This document shows, piece after piece, positions 11,906-21,315 of a stretch of 64,000 nucleotides of DNA. Made by a program: the position numbers and the translations under genes. Location: positions 59,662,841-59,726,840 of the forward strand of contig OX419762.1 in the NCBI GenBank assembly GCA_948567375.1. Reading direction: 5' to 3'. Source of the DNA: Lunularia cruciata (Eukaryota > Streptophyta > Marchantiopsida > Lunulariales > Lunulariaceae). The notes beneath the pieces are model-generated. The model saw only the letters and a list, made by a program, of their open reading frames with translations, searched no databases and had not been told where the DNA came from. Each line of letters begins with the position of its first letter. Position 1 is the stretch's first letter.

Positions 11906-11922
11906 CCCCGGCAGCAGCGCCA
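11906..11922 (-). other. Primer-binding site of element A
   Basis: Minus-strand TGGCGCTGCTGCCGGGG begins seven bases inside the 5' LTR edge. It differs at few positions from the complement of the plant tRNA-Asp 3' end, the primer associated with Athila/Tat elements (from memory). F (TGGCGCCGCTACCGGGG) and E (TGGCACCGCTGTTGGGG) have mutated versions of the same site. Confidence 0.8.
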
Positions 11923-12610
11923 AAAATCATGTGACAACCCGGCAAATATCACTTTTGCGGTAATCGGGTAAGTAAAGTTTGTTCCCGCAGAGATATGAGT
12001 CAGAAATGTCCACATACAAAGCAAAGTAACAATTTCAGTTTTTCTTGAGTTTTTCTTGAGTTCTTCTTTAGTCTCTTAGGTAGAAACCACACCCAGAAGA
12101 GAGTAACAAACACTAACTCGCAATCTTGTCACAAATTCACACTCCTTAATCACAACTCCATCAAATCTTTCCAAACAATCTTGATTATGATGATTCATGC
12201 TCTCTCGAGAATGGCACTTCACTGCAAAACCACTTCACCTCAGAATTGTGTTCCACCCCTCCACTGAAGGCACAACTTTCTCAATCAAAATTGCTTCACA
12301 TCAACCTCGCACTGCACTCGCAAATGCAAAATACTACCAACACTACAATTCCTCTCAGATCTGTCAAGGCATTGCTTCAATTGCACTTCACTCAGGATCA
12401 AATACACAGAATGAAGATCAAGGTTGTGGAATCCAACATCCAACAAGCACTTTGACTTGCACTTTGAATTTCTCTACACACTCACAAACATAGACACGAA
12501 GTTGATACTCGGAATCAAGCTCAAGCAACGAGCACTGCTTTCACAACACTTTGCTTTATCTATTCTTTGAAATAATGAGCACTGAACAACATTATACTGC
12601 GAATGCCACT

Positions 12611-12618
12611 CTTAAATA
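12611..12618 (-). promoter_or_regulatory. Second TATA-like box in A 5' LTR
   Basis: Minus-strand TATTTAAG sits after the embedded ORF and about 680 bases before the LTR end. It recurs in A 3' LTR, G and, as TATTTAAGGGG, in the divergent LTR I. It is the more usual position for the genomic RNA promoter, with a start near the TTGTTCAGTGCTCATT segment. Function inferred from position only. Confidence 0.5.
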
Positions 12619-12734
12619 GTGAACAAATCGACAATTCTAACAACTATACCGTTCTACAACAACTCTTCTAACCTGCAGATCCGAAATCACAATGCACCTC
12701 TTCATATCTGCCTCTTCAAATCTCAAATCTGTTA

Positions 12735-15299
12735 CTAATCCGATCCGATGTCTACTTCTTCCTTGGCTTTCAAACCCAAACCCGCAGTAATCTTACTTCC
12801 TACTACTTTTTCCTCGGGTTTTAGATCATCTACTTCTTCTACCAGATCCAACAATTCTCTTTCCTGATCTGAAATTTCACTAGTGGGTAATCTATCTAAC
12901 TCCTTGTCTCCCGACCCACTCTTCTCTAATGTCTCTGATGGTAACTCCAAAGACATTTGGACTCCTATGTTATCTAATTCGGGTTTTGCTCTTACATCCC
13001 TCCGAAGCTTTTCTATCTCTATTTTTACTAAGTCTTATCTAATTGAGATGTTATCTTCTACCTCTAAGATCTTTCTATCTACACGAGTTCTCAATTTAAT
13101 CAACAAGGCATTCATCTCTGTGTCTTTCGCTTGTCTTCGCCTCGTCTCCTGCACCAGCAACTTCAACTTGTGTAGTTGTGCTTCTTCAATTCGAATGCTG
13201 GCTTCTGTACTTAACATCACGTTCACCCTAAGGACTATCTCCTTCAATGGCTCCAATCTTGTCTTCCTTTCTCATTCCCGATCTGCAAGCCATTCCTCTT
13301 GGTACATCTCCAACTCTGCCTCGAACTCGGCTTTCACCGTCTCCTTCTCCTTTTGTACAACTTTTTCTTCCTGATTACGAAGTAACTCTCGTAATCTTTC
13401 TTCTTCTCTATACCGTGCAGCCAACTTTCGTTGCTAGAGTTGCTTCTTCTCCTCCATACTCTCCATCACTCTATTGAGCTCTTGATACTTTGCTGCTACC
13501 TTCGCCATAGCATGAATAAGTTCTACTCTTGAATCAGCAAACTGCTGCTTCAAGATTTTGTGTTCAGCTACCTGTCTCTCTCTTGCTATGTCACTCTTCC
13601 TCGCAAGATCCTCTCGATAGCTCACTTCCCTCTTCAGGTCTTCAATTACCTGACTTCTCTCTACTGCCTCCGCTCGCAGTACTTCTCTTTCCTCCTCACC
13701 TCGGGTTATATCTCTCTTCAACTCCGAGTTCTCTTCTTCTAATCTTGATAAGACCTGCAAAACAGTCTTCACCTCTGGACAAGTTGATTGCATCTCCTTC
13801 TTCTTGTACTCCAGTTTCACCAACATAGGACACACCACCTCTTGCAGGTACTCAACTCCATCACTAGCAACTACTTCCTTCTGCGGAGTGGTCTCTCTTC
13901 TCTCCTTGTGTTCTCCTGATACTCACCTTCTTCTCTGGAGTCTTCGTATCGGGATTGATGCCTCACTGCCCGAGCTTTCTCCTGCCTCTTCCTTCACGTT
14001 ACTTGGCCCCGCCTCACACTTTGCCTTACGTCTTGAGCAAACCCCTCGCTGCACTGCAATCTTCCTTTCCTCAAGCACCGGGACTTCATCTTCCAATGCA
14101 AGTTGTCTTCGGCCTCCAACTCGGCTTGCACTTCTTCTTCTCCTTTGTTAGCCGCTGGCACCGATGCCATCTCTCCTCCTTCACTGTCACTGCTCGTATC
14201 TCCACTCTGCAATGTCAGCTTAGGTTCCTCCTCATGTTCTGAGTCTTCCGTCTTCAGCTTGGCCTTCCCTTCTGAGTCTTCATCTTCCCGACTCAATCAC
14301 CACCATAATTTGCCTCGGGTTACTTCTCTGCATCTTCCAAGGTTTCTTGCTTTCTTTGGCTTCTCCTTGCCGACTCTTCTTCTTCGTCGGGGTACTCACT
14401 ACGACCTCCACGTTCTTCCCTGTCTTCGCGTTGTAGTCGTCCGTGCTCCGGATTTGGAGAATGTACTGCTGCTCCTTGACGTCAACCTCCTTTCGCACAT
14501 CAGGATGGAAGTGCGACACCATCCGAGTCCGCTCCGTCAAGTTCAGCAAATTGAGCCCAAGGTAGAAGTGTGCTACAAACGGCACAATGTAGTGTGGAGG
14601 CGACTTATCCTGCAAATTCCACACCATCTGCCTTGTTCTCCTGTGAAAACACCTCACCCAATTGATAGGTTCTCCTGCAAACAACTTATGGAAGAACACC
14701 GCTTGGTGTCTCATCACATAAGTTGTTCTCTCCGGCTTCAAGATCACCATGAGAGCACTCACGAACCCTCTCTTCACTGGATCCTTGTAACTCTCAACTT
14801 TGTACCCATTCTTTGTTCTTTTTGACGAGAAGGCATCTCTCACCTCCTGCGTCTCCTAAGCTATCTCTCCTTTCCCCAAGAGCGTGGCTTGCTGCTCCAA
14901 CCTGCCTCCTTCTTGAGTACGAGTCTCTAGTCCGACTTTGTCCAACGAGCCGGATTTCCTCTCTTCCCTTCTTCCTCGGGTCCATCGAGACACTTACTCT
15001 CGATGATTTTTGTCATGAATCTTGGAAAACTCACATTTCAGTTCCATGCCAGAAATGTGATCCGAAGTTGGCTCAAGACTTCGATCCTCGCTATCACATC
15101 TAATCTCCGAATTGCATGATTTCTCACTACGAATTCGGAGTTCTTCTTCCCTCCTCCCATCTCTTCTACTTTTCTCACTTTCTCTCGATTTCACTCTCGC
15201 AACTTCTCCTTTGCGCACTAACACGAGGCCAACTCTATTTCCCTTTCCCTGATCACCTGCAAGACAACTCCTCAACGGCAAAGGAAAATTACTCGACAT
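12735..15299 (-). pseudogene. LTR-embedded ORF in 5' LTR of A
   Basis: Same ORF as 42403-44961, from MSSNFP (15299) to KEEVDIGSD (12735). Recognisable segments are 15299-14994, 14985-14794, 14843-14280 (187 codons with LKPERTTYVM, AVFFHKLFAGEPINW and HFYLGLNLL), 14296-13994 (acidic), 13838-13434 (coiled coil), 13256-13035 and 12956-12735. At least four frameshifts break it. The 3' LTR copy of the same element is better preserved, so most damage came after insertion. Confidence 0.8.
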
Positions 15300-15318
15300 T
15301 TTGTCATTGCAGTTTCAA

Positions 15319-15326
15319 TTTTTATA
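15319..15326 (-). promoter_or_regulatory. TATA box ahead of the embedded ORF (A 5' LTR)
   Basis: Minus-strand TATAAAAA with its first T 27 bases upstream of the ORF ATG at 15299. The same box and the same 27-base spacing occur at 42376 (G) and 57491 (E). LTR I has TATAAAA 34 bases upstream. Since start sites normally lie about 30 bases past a TATA box, transcripts would begin at or next to the first ATG. Confidence 0.65.
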
Positions 15327-15712
15327 GAGTTGCGCTTCTTCGTCTTCCGTCACTTCGAGTTCCTACCAAGAAATCACACCTCCAACATGCACTTGTCACT
15401 GTCAATCAACCTTTGCGCGTATGAGCCACAAGGTTTCAAACGGCCCCCTTTTTGAATTTCTCGCCCCGACGAAAGGTTGTTAGACTGTCTTTGCCTCGGG
15501 TTGAGCTCCCCCGATCTGAAGACAATTTACTTCGGGTTGTATGCTGACAAGACATTTCCGAGTACTTTGCCTTATGACCCGAAGTCACTTTACTTCGAGT
15601 TTCATCCTAATGACTCTTTTCTTTGCCTTCTTTGCTATACAGGCGCAATCCGACTTCTCTATACACTTCTTCTCCTTTATTCTAAAAAAAAACAAAAAAT
15701 GTGGGCACCACA

Positions 15713-15717
15713 AAAAT
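15713..15717. repeat. Target-site duplication AAAAT, right of element A
   Basis: Matches 2556-2560 and abuts the terminal GGCACCACA of element A. Confidence 0.9.
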
Positions 15718-16930
15718 TGAGCAAATTTTCCTACAAATGAGGCAAAGAGTGTAGTTTAATAAGACAAAGTTGCATATTAGTTTCCTTCATGCTACAAGGT
15801 ATAACTTTTTAGAGTTACAAACTCTTCTATATCTTAGGCAATCTGATTTGATAATCCCTAATTTAAATTAGGAGGAAATAATTGAGACAACATGAGGTAA
15901 TTAATGGTCTTAATTTTAGCAAAATGAGGCAGCTCTTTCTTGTCATATATGGAACAAAAGATGTCAAAGTCAGCATTAGCAATTTTCCTATCTAGATAAT
16001 CACAATGATTGCCATAAGGAGTACATACACATGAAATTATAGGATAAATCCCACCTCCTATAGCAGTGTCATTCTTATACATGAAATCCATAAAGTTATT
16101 GACACCAAAAATTACTATTAGGAGATCATCTATGTACTTCCAAACTTGGGACATATTGCACAATGTGTAGTAATCATAAGTATCCACTAATCTTTGAATA
16201 AAATCAAGTTCATTGGTAAAGAGGTATAGATTAGCCATGAAGACTGTACAAGGTGTCATGATTGGAATCCCAATATCATATTGAAAAAGTTGATTTCCAA
16301 AGATAATATAGAGGTTATCAAATAAAAAAGCATTCATTATAAGAGTTTATGTATCAGCTGCTATTAAATTGAGATATTTTTTGATAGAATAATGTTTTTT
16401 ATGCTTTTAAGCCATTTATTTAAAATCAAGAGTTGAGGTCTTGACTAGTCTCACTAACTTTTTATTTAGAGTGAATTTGTAATGAAATATGGATTGGATG
16501 AGGTTAGACAGCCTTGTTTTGAGATTGAAAAGATGAATCTTTGCATAAAGGATGGTAAAATCCAAAATTTGAAGAATAAATTTATCTAGAGAGACAAGAG
16601 TGTTCCTAAAAGCCATATCTTGAGGAATGGTGAAAGTTGTTTTTTGAGTCTTTGCAGCTTCTCAAGTAGAATAGGGACTCCCAAAGAGTCATCTAGGATC
16701 CAAATGGTATCAATTACCATAATAGCTTGTAGGAATACATCTTTCAAGAGTTCATTTGCAAAAGGTAGCAAGGTTTTGAAAAAGGAAGTTAACTAAAATG
16801 ATAGTTCCAAAAGAGGTGCAGAATGTACTCCTGCAATGAATCTAATGACAATATGAGACTTATGGAATTTCCAAGCGTAACAAAAATAGGGAAGTCTATT
16901 TTTATCCTATTCCTATCCTTTGTGTTTTCT
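15718..16930 (-). pseudogene. Penelope-like element reverse transcriptase remnant
   Basis: Minus-strand pieces line up with a PLE-type RT: near 16880 FPYFCYAWKFHKSH and RFIAG (PLE PKLHK and RFI blocks); 16771-16586 with TIWILDDS; 16616-16416 with DFTILYAKIHLFNLK (PLE DFSTLYT-IP block); 16337-15858 with GIPIMTPCTVFMANLYLF, the catalytic YIDDLL box at about 16136-16125, YLDRKI and IYDKKELPHF (PLE YDKRDDF block). This combination is typical of PLEs, not of LTR elements. Frameshifts and stops separate the pieces. No GIY-YIG endonuclease is evident after about 15720. PLEs have been reported from conifers (Dryad group), where an animal origin was proposed; whether this copy belongs there is untested. 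Confidence 0.8.
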
Positions 16931-17105
16931 ATGTGGTTGCCCTTTTATCATTTGTATCCTTGGATGTGTCAAAACCTTAAGAAGAATTGAATGTATTGTG
17001 AGTGTAAAAGACCAAGGAGAGAAATAGGAGAATAGGAGGTGAAGATCACACTAGGACTCTCAAATGAGGGGAACTCCAAAGGCCTAGCATGAGCTTGGGC
17101 TTTGG

Positions 17106-17114
17106 TATTTATAG
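17106..17114 (-). promoter_or_regulatory. TATA box of the H LTR
   Basis: Minus-strand CTATAAATA about 450 bases into the H LTR, after the tandem repeats, where a gypsy LTR promoter is expected. Confidence 0.55.
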
Positions 17115-17164
17115 GGAGTATACAAGGCTCTTTGAAAAGTTTCCTTCAGTTGCTTTCTTGGAGT

Positions 17165-17450
17165 GCAAGCCAAGTTAACCAGGAAGCTTCTCAAGAAGCT
17201 TCATTCTAGAAGTCGTCTACTTGGCATGCAAGCTAACCTAGTTGGAAGATTTCTAGAAGCTACCTACTTGGGATGCAAGCTAAGCTAGCCAAGAAGCTTC
17301 CCAAGAAGCTTCCTCCTAGAAGTCACCACTTGGCATGCAAGCTAACCTAGTTGGAAGCTTTCTAGAAGCTAACTACTTGGGATGCAAGCTAAGCTAGCCA
17401 AGAAGCTTCCTCCTAGAAGTCACCACTTGGCATACATGTTACCCAATACT
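17165..17450 (-). repeat. Tandem repeats in the H LTR
   Basis: About two and a half copies of a roughly 100-110-base unit containing CTTGGCATGCAAGCTAACC, TTCTAGAAGCT, GGGATGCAAGCTAAGCTAGC and AAGAAGCTTCCTCC. Clear copies are 17221-17329 and 17330-17427, with partial units on each side. They lie upstream of the TATA box in U3, where such repeats often act as promoter-proximal enhancers; that role is inferred. Confidence 0.8.
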
Positions 17451-17626
17451 TGGAAGGTACCAAGTAGCTTCCTAGATACTTTGGAATATTCTAGGCTAAT
17501 TTGGCCTATTTACTACTTCATTAACCTTGACTAACTCTTTGATAAACTCGATATTGTTACATATTCTCCCACTACTAGTTGGTGGTGCCTTTGTCACATT
17601 GAAGCTTCAAACTCTTAGATGCCCAT

Positions 17627-18419
17627 TTATGCATTTTGGAGATGAGAAAGAGGTTCCCAAGTGGCATCATGAAGGAGAAACCCTTTCCAAAGGACTTTGT
17701 ACTCTATATGTTGTTGGTGGCTTTGTTGAATATAGCAACACGCAAAGATACAATCAACTTCATACTCCTCATGATCATTGATAGGGATAGGAGGAAGAGG
17801 AGGTTGGACACAAGAGGAAAAAGAAGATGGATTAGAAACAAAGGTTTCAACTTGGAAACATGAAACATATGGTGGATGTGCATGTGACAAGGCACAACAA
17901 GTCAATAAGCAGCAAGAGAAATGATTTTGGTGACATCAAAGGGTCCTATCCAATTAGGAGCATGTTTATGGACTTGGGTATCAAGTGTGAGGAGTAGGTT
18001 ACTAGAGAAGAGCATGAATTTATCACCAAATTGAAAGGTGAGATCACAATGATGGTGGTCTACATATTGTTTTTGATGATTTTGAGCACCAAGGAGATGA
18101 GATTTGGCTTTTGGAGGGATTAAGATATGGTGGTCAAGAAGGTGGAATTATGAGGGACATGAGATGGAAGAGGAGCAAGAAGGGAATCTTGAACAAGTGG
18201 GTCTTGGCCAAAATTAAGGAAGAAAAGAGAAAATCCAATGCTTGCTTGTTTGGAATTATTGTATGCAAACTTTGCAGATGCCAAACATTCATCCCAATTG
18301 GTATAGTGAATGTTGACAAAATCATAAAGCATATCCTCCAAGGTGCAATTTTCACATTTATTTTGTTCATCATTTTGAGGATGATAGGCCATGGACAAAG
18401 CAAACTTGGTGTTGAATGC
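17627..18419 (-). pseudogene. Integrase C-terminus and chromodomain of element H
   Basis: Begins at the solo LTR I junction with NTKFALSMAYHPQNDEQ, the integrase core segment that normally follows the second catalytic Asp. The catalytic Glu position reads NKCEN with a garbled neighbourhood. FAYNNSKQASIGFSLFFLNFGQDP follows. After a frame change, 17905-17627 gives EEYEVDCIF, IEYKVLWKGF, ATWEPLSHLQN, a recognisable chromodomain with its WKG and WEP signatures. In chromoviruses this domain directs integration to particular chromatin. It continues the integrase half located at 29957-30138. Confidence 0.85.
18415..18419. repeat. Target-site duplication AATGC, left of solo LTR I
   Basis: AATGC abuts the TATGACCACCC end of LTR I; the same five bases stand at 29957-29961 beyond the other end. 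It splits the H integrase. Confidence 0.88.
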
Positions 18420-19062
18420 TATGACCACCCGGCAAATATCACTTTTGCGGTAATCGGGTAAGTAAAGTTTGTTCCCGCAAAGATATGATTCAGAATTGGT
18501 CAAAACAAAGCAAAGTTAAAATTTCAGTTCTTTGTGGTTACGTCTTTAATCTCTCAGGTAGAAACTACACCCAGAAGAGAGTAACAAGCTCACAATCTTG
18601 ACAACTTGTCACGAATACACACACCCATAATCACAACATAGCAAATTCTGTCCAAACAAATCTTGATTGTGATGATTTAGATTCTCCCAAAGATAACACT
18701 TCACTGCAAGACAACTTCGCCTCAGAATTGTGTTCCACCCCTCCATTGAAGGCACAACTTCCTTGATCAAAATTGCTTCACATCAACTTTGTGTTGCACT
18801 CACAAATGTAGAATACTACCAACACTACAATTCCTCTCAGATCTGTCAAGGCATTGCTCCAATTGCACTTCACTCAGGATCAAACACACAAAGTAAAGAT
18901 CAAGGCTGCTGAAACCAACATCCACCAAGCACACTACTTTGCACTTTGAATTTCTCCACACACTCACAAACACAAACACAAAATTGACAATCAAAATAAA
19001 GCTCAAATGACAAGTACTGAAAACAACACTTTGCTTTATCTATCTTCTTAAATATAAATACT

Positions 19063-19066
19063 GAAC
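19063..19066. repeat. Target-site duplication GAAC, left of element B
   Basis: GAAC abuts the TGTAACACCC end of B; the same four bases follow the other end at 26870-26873. Removing B restores ATACTGAACAACATAATA, which matches the corresponding site in other long LTRs (for example CACTGAACAACATTATA near 12572). Confidence 0.85.
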
Positions 19067-19745
19067 TGTAACACCCATTTGTGCATGTGTGTGGTATTGT
19101 GATATTTAGCTTGGTATTACAAGTACTTAAGAGATATTATTTATATAGAGATAAAGGATGGTTCTTTATTAGTCATGGTTAGCTAAAGTTAGTCATAGCT
19201 AAGATAGATGGGACCTTACTTTAGAGGAAGTAGAAAAGATGAGCACCACTATTTTGGATTTTAGTGTGTTGACTTGGTATTATTCCTAGGTGTTTGGCTT
19301 TGGGGAAAGAGTTGAGAACTCTTGGGCCCGCAAGCCTTTTTGTTTTGGATTCTTCTTTAGTCCAAGGATAACCCATGTGAAGGAATCCTTGCTTTAGTGG
19401 TTGGGTCAAGATAAGGGGAATATGCCCATGTGAATGGATATTCCTTTCTACTTTTTGACTTTACTTGACTTTTAGTCTAGTAACTTGAGTTACTACGGTA
19501 ATTAGTAACTTTGGTACGTAATTATTTCACAAGTTTATAAACAAGGGGTGAGGAGGTACTCATCATCCTTTCATTTGCAACTATCTCTCTCTCATTGAGT
19601 TCTCTAGTGAGCAATGTCTTGAGTCTTGGAGTGTTAGCCTTGGAGGAGTATGATGGAGTTGGGGTTCCTTGCCTTCTTAGTCCATGGTGCGCTACCATAA
19701 TAGCCATCAGAGGTTCATCCTGACTGAGAGACAGGCCGGCTCACA
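19067..19745 (+). repeat. 5' LTR of element B
   Basis: TGTAACACCC to GGCTCACA, 679 bases. TATA box TATAAAC at 19536-19542. Differs from the 3' copy at CCATGG versus CCATTG and at TCATCCTG versus TCATCTTG. The small ORFs on its minus strand appear identically in both LTRs and have no known similarity. Confidence 0.95.
19536..19542 (+). promoter_or_regulatory. TATA box of B 5' LTR
   Basis: TATAAAC in the last third of the LTR, followed about 30 bases later by the probable transcription start. The 3' LTR has the same box near 26660. Confidence 0.6.
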
Positions 19746-19749
19746 TTTT

Positions 19750-19767
19750 TGGTTCCGTTGCCAGGAC
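19750..19767 (+). other. Primer-binding-site-like sequence of element B
   Basis: TGGTTCCGTTGCCAGGAC starts four bases after the LTR. It matches 13 of 18 positions of the tRNA-Asp-type site TGGCGCCGTTGCCGGGGA (from memory), but the primer tRNA is uncertain. Confidence 0.6.
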
Positions 19768-20581
19768 CTCTCTAGAAGGCAAGATAATGTTCCGCGTCCA
19801 ATTCTACATTAGGCAGAAGGAGGCTATGAGAGCTCACTTGGAGAGAACATTAGGAGAGGAGAGGACTGAACTTATGTTAGAGAACCAAGATCCATTTATA
19901 TACCCTGTAGTTCATTATGATGTCTTTGAGGTGATTTTGTACATCTTGTACACATGAGAGGAATTGGAGAGATTGTGTGAGGTGGATTGCAGATTTTGGG
20001 GATTAAGGTGATTTTGGGCAAAATCTCAAGTTTGAGATCTGGACTTGAGATTTCTACACATGATAGCTTGGGTTATCTTTCAGTTAGCACACTTAAAATT
20101 ATTGAGAGATCTTCTATGCGCACTGGGCTAGAATTTTTGAAAGTTGATAGGGTAAAGTGCTCCCGCAACTGCATACTCTCTGGAAAATTGTACAGAGTCT
20201 GCCATTTCTTCATTTTTCAGTGAATTGTCCTGAAAATTTCCAAGAGAATTAAGTGCATTGTATCCTACCTGCCGCCACAAAAATTAGAGAGAGATCGTTT
20301 TTGCGCAGGGCGTTATGAGTTTTTGAAGTGAGGGGGGTGGTTTTCAGATCAAATCTGAAATATGGGTGCTGAATAGAAAGGTGTCTAGGCCAAATGGCTC
20401 GATGAAAAGATCTGAAATTTTGCAGGAAGGGATGCACTAGAGTTGTAATCAAGTGTGGAAAATTTCAGAGGACTGTGACATATCGGTTGGGAGATTTGAG
20501 TGACATTGTGAGGAAGGGTCAATTCTGCAGAGTGGAGATCTCATGCATGAGAAGTTTGAGATCAACAAAAAACATGTTTGA
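19768..20581 (+). other. 5' leader of element B
   Basis: About 0.8 kb between the PBS and the first sizeable ORF. It holds a 78-codon open frame (19987-20223) without recognisable domains and two loosely similar segments near 20105 and 20290 (each GAGAGATC...TGCGCA...TTTTTGAA). No convincing gene; probably untranslated leader with packaging or translation signals. Confidence 0.5.
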
Positions 20582-21079
20582 GTGTTTAGATTCATCTTGG
20601 GGAAGATGGAGGGTCATCAAGAGTGGAAATTGATATTATGCAAGGTTCCCCAAGGGTTTGAGGTGATTGTAGGGGTGGATTTGGGGAAAAGAGAGTTTAC
20701 AATAGAATTTGAAGAGAGTGTTGAGAGGATCCAAAAACCTACACCACTTGGAGGAAAGAGTGAGTCTAAGTGCTTTCTATGTGGAGAGAAGGGACATAAG
20801 GCAAGTTCATGTCCATTGACCTTTGAGAGCAAGAGATTGAGGGAAAGGAGAGGCTTACTTGACTTGGATTTGCATGTTGGACCTTCTTCACCAAGATTGG
20901 GAGGGAGAAGATCTAAGACCAAGGAGTTGTGTGAGGTTTGTGGAGTTGAAGGACTTCCAAAAGGACATGAGTGTAGTGGAGTAAAAGCACTTTTGGAAAC
21001 TTTGGTGAATGATCTTGGAGAGAGTCTTAGTACAGCTACAGAAATACTACCACCTTCATCAGCTAGTTCTCAAGATTAG
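20582..21079 (+). CDS. Extra zinc-motif ORF upstream of gag in element B
   Basis: An intact 165-codon ORF in the element's sense direction, ahead of gag in another frame. It contains a canonical zinc knuckle CFLCGEKGHKASSC (about residues 64-77) and a second Cys/His cluster CEVCGVEGLPKGHEC (about 121-135), separated by a basic stretch. The start at 20582 is the first ATG; an internal Met at 20606 is equally possible. Zinc knuckles bind single-stranded nucleic acid, so a role with the element RNA is plausible but not shown. Extra ORFs ahead of gag are known in Ogre-type elements, whose proteins I cannot compare here. The matching region of C is deleted, so conservation cannot be judged in this window. 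Confidence 0.6.
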   Translation: MFRFILGKMEGHQEWKLILCKVPQGFEVIVGVDLGKREFTIEFEESVERIQKPTPLGGKSESKCFLCGEKGHKASSCPLTFESKRLRERRGLLDLDLHVGPSSPRLGGRRSKTKELCEVCGVEGLPKGHECSGVKALLETLVNDLGESLSTATEILPPSSASSQD

Positions 21080-21315
21080 TGATGGAGATAATCTTTCAAC
21101 TTATGGATAAACTATCCATGAGAGTTAGATTAATATGCACTCTAGGATTTGATGTTGCTATAGAAATCTTGGAGCAACCTGAACCTTTTGTGTTCCCTAG
21201 AGTGGATTATTCTCAGATGGTGTTAGTCATGTATATACTCTATTAGTAATAGAGTGAGAGAAAAAAAAAGAGAAAAAAAAAATTTGAGAGAAAAGAAAGA
21301 TAGTGAGGGGTTAAG

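Larger units (their letters stand above)
2561..15712 (-). mobile_element. Element A, complete Ty3/gypsy long-LTR element
   Basis: Complete 13.15-kb insertion read on the minus strand: 5' LTR 11930-15712, PBS 11906-11922, gag-pol 11841-5885, polypurine tract about 5765-5780, 3' LTR 2561-5764, flanked by AAAAT on both sides. Pol order is protease, RT, RNase H, integrase, so this is Ty3/gypsy. No chromodomain follows the integrase, and the PBS resembles a tRNA-Asp complement; both point to the Athila/Tat-like side of the superfamily rather than chromoviruses (inference). Over a 300-base stretch I compared by eye the LTRs are roughly 95 percent identical, so it is not recent. Gag-pol has stops and at least two frameshifts; the element is not autonomous. 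Confidence 0.93.
11930..15712 (-). repeat. 5' LTR of element A, full length
   Basis: 3783 bases, starting TGTGGTGCCCAC at 15712 and ending GTTGTCACA at 11930 on the minus strand. Internal order: about 390 bases of U3-like sequence rich in CTTCGGG/CTTTGGG motifs, TATA box 15326-15319, the embedded ORF 15299-12735, a second TATA-like TATTTAAG at 12618-12611, then about 680 bases of R/U5. This is the reference full-length LTR of the family. Confidence 0.93.
16965..17561 (-). repeat. 3' LTR of old element H
   Basis: On the minus strand it begins TGTAACAATATCGAG at 17561, directly after a polypurine stretch AGTAGTGGGAGAATA, and plausibly ends GACACA at 16965. It holds a TATA box (CTATAAATA at 17114-17106) and tandem repeats. 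It lies right behind the chromodomain end of H pol, as a 3' LTR should. The partner 5' LTR is not in the window, so the right edge is secure and the left edge is an estimate. Confidence 0.65.

Noticed and set aside
18120..18503. Treating the 127-codon integrase-like frame as one gene
   Set aside because: Its first 28 codons belong to solo LTR I; the integrase begins only at the 18419 junction.
19221..19409. Small minus-strand ORF in the B LTR, repeated identically at 26345-26533
   Set aside because: The identity follows from the LTRs being copies; there is no domain, and it is antisense to the element.
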